From positions 1 to 50,707 of the IMG/VR virus record IMGVR_UViG_3300036801_000089: a stretch of 50,707 bases of DNA; one strand, given 5' to 3'. This DNA comes from a virus. Shown piece after piece: positions 46,552 to 50,707 of this stretch. The notes below the pieces were generated by a model. It did no database searches. It was not told the DNA's origin and was given only the letters and a program-made list of their open reading frames with translations. Position numbers and translations under genes: made by a program. Position 1 is the stretch's first letter; each line of letters begins with the position of its first letter.

Positions 46552-46887
46552 TTAATGTACCTCAACGGGTGGAACTTCCACGTCGGAAGGTCGCTGCCGA
46601 GCTTTGGCTTCCAGTGCCGCAATCTCTTCCTTAGTCAGTTCCGGTATCGGAACAGCGGGTGGCTTGAGAGGTTGACCACACCAATAGCAAAAATTATCTT
46701 CGGCGTCTGCAATTCTGCCGCACTTGCAGGATATGCCGTGAATAATCCTTGTCCCGTCAACTCTGCACCAAATATCGCCATCTTGAGGCACCTTACTACA
46801 TTTTAGACATGCTGATCTTGACGGGATAGCAGTATTGATCTGCGCTGGTTGTTTATCCATCATTGCGCGCACGGTGGGTTTGCACAT
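46552..46887 (-). CDS. Zinc-ribbon protein (N-terminus uncertain)
   Basis: The annotated ATG 46887 gives 111 residues with CLKC...CRVDG, CKCGR and FCYWCGQ, two zinc-binding units. The frame stays open up to 46974, just beside the dyad element, and the extra residues (RCFIPGFCEACVSGQH...CIDPQCRC) look like a real Cys-rich N-terminus. There is no ATG, GTG or TTG upstream of 46887. GAGAGG precedes an in-frame ATC at about 46956, so a non-standard start is possible. ATGs at 46863 and 46860 are alternatives. Confidence 0.5.
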   Translation of the reverse strand: MCKPTVRAMMDKQPAQINTAIPSRSACLKCSKVPQDGDIWCRVDGTRIIHGISCKCGRIADAEDNFCYWCGQPLKPPAVPIPELTKEEIAALEAKARQRPSDVEVPPVEVH

Positions 46888-46975
46888 ACACCTACACTGG
46901 GGATCAATGCACGCAGCGTGCTGTCCGCTAACACAAGCCTCGCAAAAACCTGGGATAAAGCACCTCTCTGTAAAT

Positions 46976-46988
46976 TATTATTTTAATA
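46976..46988 (+). repeat. 13-bp dyad element, copy 12
   Basis: Perfect TATTATTTTAATA. On the minus strand it supplies the final V-L-K-stop codons of the small basic protein at 46978-47169, and it lies just upstream of the zinc-ribbon gene at 46887. Confidence 0.9.
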
Positions 46989-47169
46989 CTGGCCGCTTGC
47001 GCTTCCATCGGGCTAGTGCGGCGTCGCGGGCCTTCAAACGGTTAGCGCGTGACTTCGCAGGACTCGATACTCTCCCGCCTTTGGCGCCACGGCAGGAGAG
47101 ACACGGGAATGGCCGTGAGTGAATTGCGCAGATGCCTTGAGTTTGTGTTCCTCTCATAGTGATGCCCAA
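46978..47169 (-). CDS. Small basic phage protein
   Basis: This 63-residue (or 59 from M5) protein has IHSRPFPCLSCRGAKGGRV...SRANRLKARDAALARWKRK, a pattern widespread in small phage proteins. The internal ATG 47157 is a possible start. It is divergent from the gene at 47228. Confidence 0.6.
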   Translation of the reverse strand: MGITMRGTQTQGICAIHSRPFPCLSCRGAKGGRVSSPAKSRANRLKARDAALARWKRKRPVLK

Positions 47170-47191
47170 GCTAACATAGGTGTCCTTTGAT

Positions 47192-47220
47192 TTGCAATGA
47201 CGCCAGAATGTCGATACACT
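47192..47220 (+). promoter_or_regulatory. Candidate leaderless promoter
   Basis: TTGCAA (47192-47197), a 17-nt spacer and TACACT (47215-47220) are followed by 7 nt and ATG 47228. The mRNA start would fall on or next to the ATG, with no room for a ribosome site. Confidence 0.5.
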
Positions 47221-47227
47221 TCCCGCG

Positions 47228-47485
47228 ATGCCCGAACTTCCGCCGTGCCCGAATCATACCGAAGGAACCTGTCCGCGCTCCGATGTGTACGTCGAGAAAG
47301 AGGGCGACACGTTTTTTACGTTTCGGTGCCGCACTTGCTGTTCGTCAAACGTATTCCCCAAAGAAAAAGAGGAATCGGCCGGCCGTTATCAAAGCTGGCT
47401 GAAGCATCAAGCTGCCCGCACTGCCCAAGTTCGCTACGAATCAAGTAGACCTGAATACTCGCTGCCGAGCGATAGGAGAAAATAA
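47228..47485 (+). CDS. Small zinc-type protein
   Basis: This 85-residue protein has PCPNHTEGTC and CRTCCSSNVF, zinc-type Cys/His clusters. No ribosome site precedes the ATG, fitting the leaderless promoter at 47192. It is the first gene of the packaging operon. Confidence 0.55.
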   Translation: MPELPPCPNHTEGTCPRSDVYVEKEGDTFFTFRCRTCCSSNVFPKEKEESAGRYQSWLKHQAARTAQVRYESSRPEYSLPSDRRK

Positions 47486-47668
47486 ATGCCGACTGACACA
47501 ATCCAAAAGCACAATGCTTCAAGTTATACCGTGGCCGAAAATGTCTGTTCAAGGCACGGTCACACCCTAGCTCTCTTTGCAGTTGATAAACCAAACAAAA
47601 AAGAGACTTTCCTGTGTAGCAAATGCGGGCTGTCTCTCGATGAAATACGTAAAGGGGAGATGGACTAA
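47486..47668 (+). CDS. Small zinc-type protein
   Basis: This 60-residue protein has CSRHGH and CSKCG, two zinc-binding pairs. AGGAG lies 7-8 nt upstream of the ATG. The stop overlaps the next ATG (TAATG). Confidence 0.55.
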   Translation: MPTDTIQKHNASSYTVAENVCSRHGHTLALFAVDKPNKKETFLCSKCGLSLDEIRKGEMD

Positions 47669-48219
47669 TGGGAATGTCCGCTGAAGCCCGCGCTGCCGCA
47701 TCCGAGCGCATGAAAGCGATGCTCGCCAAGAAACGCGAGAAGAAGTCTGCCGTCGATCCCGCCCTACAAGAAGCGATGGCGAAGCAGCCGATACGGTCTA
47801 GCGCAAATGTTCCAGACACGGCTAACTCTACTGGACTACCACCCGTCACGTTTCATGTTCCCGAAGGTCAGTCGCAATATGTTCCCAACTCAATAAATGT
47901 CGCAGTGGACTGGGAAAGAACGCCAATGCCCGAGGCGCAGACCTTCTACGCGCACCTGAAAGCAGAGTTCGAGAAGGCAGGGAAGATCCTCAACGCCCGA
48001 TCCAGCGAGCGCACAATGGGATATACCTGCTTCATGTGCAAGAAGCACTTTGCCGGCAATCCGGGCTTCACGGACTATTCGTACCGTGATCCAGATACGG
48101 GACTCTCACCTCGGGTGGACTGCTGCGGGGAACTCTGTGTGATCAACTACCACAAATTCAGGATTGACATGCGCCTCGCGGAAAACGTGAAGCGCGGCGC
48201 CGAGCAGCGGGGAGAGTAG
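47668..48219 (+). CDS. Hypothetical protein immediately upstream of TerL
   Basis: This 183-residue protein has a basic, Ala/Lys-rich N-terminus (SAEARAAASERMKAMLAKKREKK) and a C-terminal zinc-type domain (CFMCKKHF...CCGELC). It lies where a small terminase subunit would be, but no helix-turn-helix of the TerS type is obvious. Its stop overlaps TerL. A packaging or assembly role is possible by position only. Confidence 0.5.
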   Translation: MGMSAEARAAASERMKAMLAKKREKKSAVDPALQEAMAKQPIRSSANVPDTANSTGLPPVTFHVPEGQSQYVPNSINVAVDWERTPMPEAQTFYAHLKAEFEKAGKILNARSSERTMGYTCFMCKKHFAGNPGFTDYSYRDPDTGLSPRVDCCGELCVINYHKFRIDMRLAENVKRGAEQRGE

Positions 48220-50018
48220 TGAAAGCGCCAGAACAAACCTGGCTTGACCGCTCCCGCCAACTCTTTACTCGCCTCCCCGTCCGACACATTTCAACGCAGC
48301 GAATGGCCCCGTTTATTTTCAATCCTAACCAGGAACTTCGCTGGCGCATGATCTGCGAGCAGTGGCGCACGCAAAAGATTATCCGCATCATCGACCTAAA
48401 ATCTCGTCGCGTGGGAGTCTCCGCGCAGACCGATGCGATGATGTGGGCATTCGCTCTGGCCTTCCCGCACATGAACACAAAGATCGTGGCGCACTTGGCA
48501 GGGTCAGCCGAAGAATTGTTCCGCGTACCCTCAGACCTCGCGCGCGCATTCCCCGGATTCCCGCTAGAAGATATTCAGCAGAAGCGATTGCTGTTTCGCC
48601 ATCCTGACGGGGATAGCCAGATGACGATGGCGACGGCGGGCACACCGTCTGCGGGACGCGGCGGAACCCTGTCCGCGCTGCATCTTTCCGAAGCTGCCTT
48701 CTATCCTTCGGACGAATCGTTTACGTCCATGATTTCCTCAGTCAGCAAGGGCGAAGGCAGCATCATCGTGATCGAGTCCACGGCGAATGGAAGGGAGGGA
48801 CCAGGTGAAGCGTTCGCGGAATACTGGGAAAACGCGGTGGCTGGTCGCAACGGCTACATTCCAATTTTTCTCGGATGGCTCAATGACCCGCAGTGTCGTC
48901 GTCCTGAAGAAGAAGCTGGAGATGCCCCGAAGGACGATCTTGAAAAAGAATTAATGCTCCCGCCGTTCAATGCCACGCGCGAGCAGATTGCGTGGATGCG
49001 GAGAACCAAGTCAGACGACTGCCGCGGACAGGAAGTTAAGTGGCTGCAAGATTTTCCGCACTGTCCCGAGGTTGCTTTTCAGGTGTCAGGTTTCCCTGCG
49101 TTCCCGCGTGAGGAGTTAGCCTATGCCGAATCGACGATCAAAGACCCGCTATGCCGAGGCAAGTTCGAGCGCACCCCTGTAGCGCCGGGATATAAATTCG
49201 TGCGCGATGACATGGGACCAGTATTCCTATGGAAGTTTCCCTACGATGAACGAAAGAAGCCCGATGGACTGCACTACTATGTGGGCGCGGACGCGGCACT
49301 GGGAACCGAGGAAGGCGACTTCGCGGCTTATGTCTGCATCTGCGGGGAAACCGGGGAACTGGCTGCTAGATTTGCCGAACGCATCGCACCGGAAGTTCTG
49401 GCCGACCAGCTTGATATGTGCGGAAGATTCTTTAGCACCGCAATGCTGAACATCGAGTTAACCGGGAACCTCGGGCGCTGGGCGCTTATTATTTTGCGCG
49501 ACAAATACCGCTACCCGAAGATTTACGCATGGAAGGGCCGCGACGACCGGAAGCGCGGCAAGAGCCGGAGCATTGCTCTCGGATTCGAGATGAACCAAGC
49601 AACACGCCGACTGATCGTGGACGCTGCGCGGCACGGGATTCGCATGGGCATTAAGCAGGAGCCGGGAGCACTTCGCATTCACGACCGCGCACTGATGAGT
49701 CAATTGTCGCTGATGACGATCAAGGAATGGCGCTGGGAAGTGCTGCGGGATCACGACGACATTGCCGTAGCTTGGATGATTGCGTGTTTGACGCGAGAGC
49801 AGTATCCTCCTGCGCGTATGAAGTTCGCACCTAAGAACACGATGGACCCGGAGAATCCGCGAGCTATGCTCGATGGTTTGCCGATCAAAGAAGAAATTTC
49901 TGGCTTCCTGAGGCAAGAAATGTACCAGACAATGACGCGCTCGGGCCTGCGGCGGGACTCGAACGGCTGGATGAAGGGGAATGGACGCCGGAAGATCGAC
50001 CGACTCGCTGGAATCTAG
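48219..50018 (+). CDS. terL: Terminase large subunit
   Basis: This 599-residue packaging motor starts at GTG 48219, overlapping the preceding stop. A deviant Walker A (KSRRVGVS, 61-68), Walker B (LSALHLSEAAF, 151-161) and the coupling motif ESTANG (186-191) form the ATPase. The C-terminal nuclease has GADAALGTEEGDFA (D358 and neighbours) and a closing acidic cluster, DHDDIAVAW (511-519). It would cleave and translocate DNA into the procapsid. Confidence 0.92.
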   Translation: MKAPEQTWLDRSRQLFTRLPVRHISTQRMAPFIFNPNQELRWRMICEQWRTQKIIRIIDLKSRRVGVSAQTDAMMWAFALAFPHMNTKIVAHLAGSAEELFRVPSDLARAFPGFPLEDIQQKRLLFRHPDGDSQMTMATAGTPSAGRGGTLSALHLSEAAFYPSDESFTSMISSVSKGEGSIIVIESTANGREGPGEAFAEYWENAVAGRNGYIPIFLGWLNDPQCRRPEEEAGDAPKDDLEKELMLPPFNATREQIAWMRRTKSDDCRGQEVKWLQDFPHCPEVAFQVSGFPAFPREELAYAESTIKDPLCRGKFERTPVAPGYKFVRDDMGPVFLWKFPYDERKKPDGLHYYVGADAALGTEEGDFAAYVCICGETGELAARFAERIAPEVLADQLDMCGRFFSTAMLNIELTGNLGRWALIILRDKYRYPKIYAWKGRDDRKRGKSRSIALGFEMNQATRRLIVDAARHGIRMGIKQEPGALRIHDRALMSQLSLMTIKEWRWEVLRDHDDIAVAWMIACLTREQYPPARMKFAPKNTMDPENPRAMLDGLPIKEEISGFLRQEMYQTMTRSGLRRDSNGWMKGNGRRKIDRLAGI

Positions 50019-50031
50019 TATTAAAATAATA
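50019..50031 (-). repeat. 13-bp dyad element, copy 13
   Basis: Perfect TATTAAAATAATA beginning on the base after the terminase stop codon, before the ribosome site of the HNH gene. Confidence 0.9.
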
Positions 50032-50044
50032 ATGGAGGCGAACC

Positions 50045-50551
50045 ATGCCAGCGTATCGGCCAGAATTGCAACGGTTTTGGGAGAAAGTAAAAAAGACCGA
50101 TTATTGCTGGATTTGGAAAGGCAGAATCACTGATCTAGGATACGGAGAGTTCTACCCATACGATAGATCAATAGTAAAAGCTCATCGCTATTCTTATGTC
50201 TTAAAAAATGGGCCTATACCCAACGGGAAGGAATTGGATCACCTTTGCCGCAATCGGGCTTGTGTGAATCCAGATCATCTTGAACTAGTGACGCACAGAG
50301 AAAATATTTTGAGGGGAATTGCCCCATCCTCAGTAAATGCAAAGAAAAATGCCTGCATTCACGGGCATTTATTTGTTCCCGAAAATACCAAGATGGAACT
50401 GACGCCAGAAGGAACTCCTGCCAGAAGATGTCGCATTTGTGAAATACTGCGTGGCGCGAGGCGAGGATGGCAAAGGACAGTACGTAGCGAGGAAAAACTT
50501 AAACATCTACTTACGATCGCGCAGGAGAATAACAATGTGTCCAGCTTATAA
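50045..50551 (+). CDS. HNH endonuclease (HNH_3-like)
   Basis: This 168-residue protein has an N-terminal FWEKVKKTDYCWIWKGRITDLGYGEF region and the HNH core AHRYSYVLKNG (46-56) and ELDHLCRNRACVNPDHLE (63-80). A C-terminal zinc-type cluster (CIHGHLF...CRIC) follows. HNH proteins next to TerL often assist packaging cleavage; a homing role is the alternative. GGAGG precedes the start. Confidence 0.85.
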   Translation: MPAYRPELQRFWEKVKKTDYCWIWKGRITDLGYGEFYPYDRSIVKAHRYSYVLKNGPIPNGKELDHLCRNRACVNPDHLELVTHRENILRGIAPSSVNAKKNACIHGHLFVPENTKMELTPEGTPARRCRICEILRGARRGWQRTVRSEEKLKHLLTIAQENNNVSSL

Positions 50552-50707
50552 TCGTGGCGATGCAAGCCTCGAATCGTACCTCGTAAAGATCATCGCGGCT
50601 CTGTGCCGACAAGCAGGCGGGGAGATTCGCATCCGTGGCGACCTGATCGACATGATCGACCAGCCTGTGACTCTGCTAAAAGACTGGGACTCTAAAAACC
50701 AGGAGCT
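50535..50707 (+). CDS. Partial hypothetical gene at the right edge
   Basis: The ATG 50535 follows AGGAG (50523-50527), and the frame stays open to the window edge: 57 codons visible. It overlaps the HNH stop. The visible part (YLVKIIAALCRQAGGEIRIRGDLIDMID) is helical and not recognised. Confidence 0.5.
   Translation, partial: MCPAYNRGDASLESYLVKIIAALCRQAGGEIRIRGDLIDMIDQPVTLLKDWDSKNQE

Noticed and set aside
8900-50031. 13-bp dyads as CRISPR repeats or transposon ends
   Set aside because: Copies are single, irregularly spaced, in both orientations, without spacers, target duplications or transposase genes.
1-50707. The window as a complete circular genome
   Set aside because: Joining the ends would stop the partial zinc-finger gene right after HHHRG, before the expected second half of its zinc finger, and no portal gene is present. 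The ends do not form a natural junction.

Overview
The window is a GC-rich stretch of a tailed-phage genome with podovirus-like architecture. Genes are tightly packed (many ATGA, GTGA or TGATG overlaps). It carries a large terminase, an HK97-type capsid protein, a P22 gp10-like tail hub, an endolysin with small holin-like membrane proteins, and many small zinc-ribbon proteins. No integrase, rRNA, tRNA, CRISPR array or insertion sequence was found. No portal gene is visible. By gene order it should lie between the terminase at the right end and the scaffold/capsid genes at the left end, so the window looks like most, but not all, of the genome. The host is unknown. Secreted proteins with 'AHAQ'-type Sec signals and soil-phage-like fibre repeats would fit a soil host such as Acidobacteriota, but this is a weak inference.

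Layout. 0-3.6 kb: partial zinc-finger gene, small virion genes, scaffold-like protein, major capsid. 3.6-12.6 kb: fibre-like and connector proteins, tail hub, internal/ejection proteins. 12.6-18.1 kb: small basic proteins, then four consecutive fibre/lectin-like genes that each encode a Sec signal peptide. 18.1-19.8 kb: holin-like membrane proteins meeting a T4-type lysozyme on the opposite strand. 19.8-23.5 kb (minus): a Tat-type lipoprotein, a glycosyltransferase-sulfotransferase fusion, an APS kinase and a His-rich papain-like protein. 23.5-35.8 kb: early/replication genes, including ribbon-helix-helix regulators, a zinc-ribbon protein perhaps linked to recombination, a replication-initiator-like HTH gene with internal iterons, a helicase-loader-like gene, a J-domain protein and nucleases. 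35.8-38.1 kb (minus): an AAA+ clamp-loader-like protein and small genes behind a structured leader with a T-box-like core. 38.1-46.1 kb: a ribbon-helix-helix/zinc-ribbon regulator, a GT75-like glycosyltransferase, a C5-cytosine methyltransferase, a B12-binding radical SAM enzyme and four more glycosyltransferases. 46.1-50.7 kb: small zinc-binding proteins, terminase, HNH endonuclease and a partial gene.

Three things stand out. First, a perfect 13-bp dyad element, TATTA-TTT-TAATA, occurs 13 times from 8.9 to 50.0 kb. It lies mostly at translation starts or gene junctions but also inside genes, where it is read in frame as IILI or YYFN. It resembles an operator/stoperator system. Second, the minus operon pairs a PAPS-making kinase with a fused glycosyltransferase-sulfotransferase, which suggests phage-directed glycan sulfation. 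Third, two of the glycosyltransferases end in a zinc ribbon closely matching a stand-alone zinc-ribbon protein near the capsid genes, which hints at a shared docking module.

All functional calls come from reading the translated sequence and from recalled family features. No database search was run.
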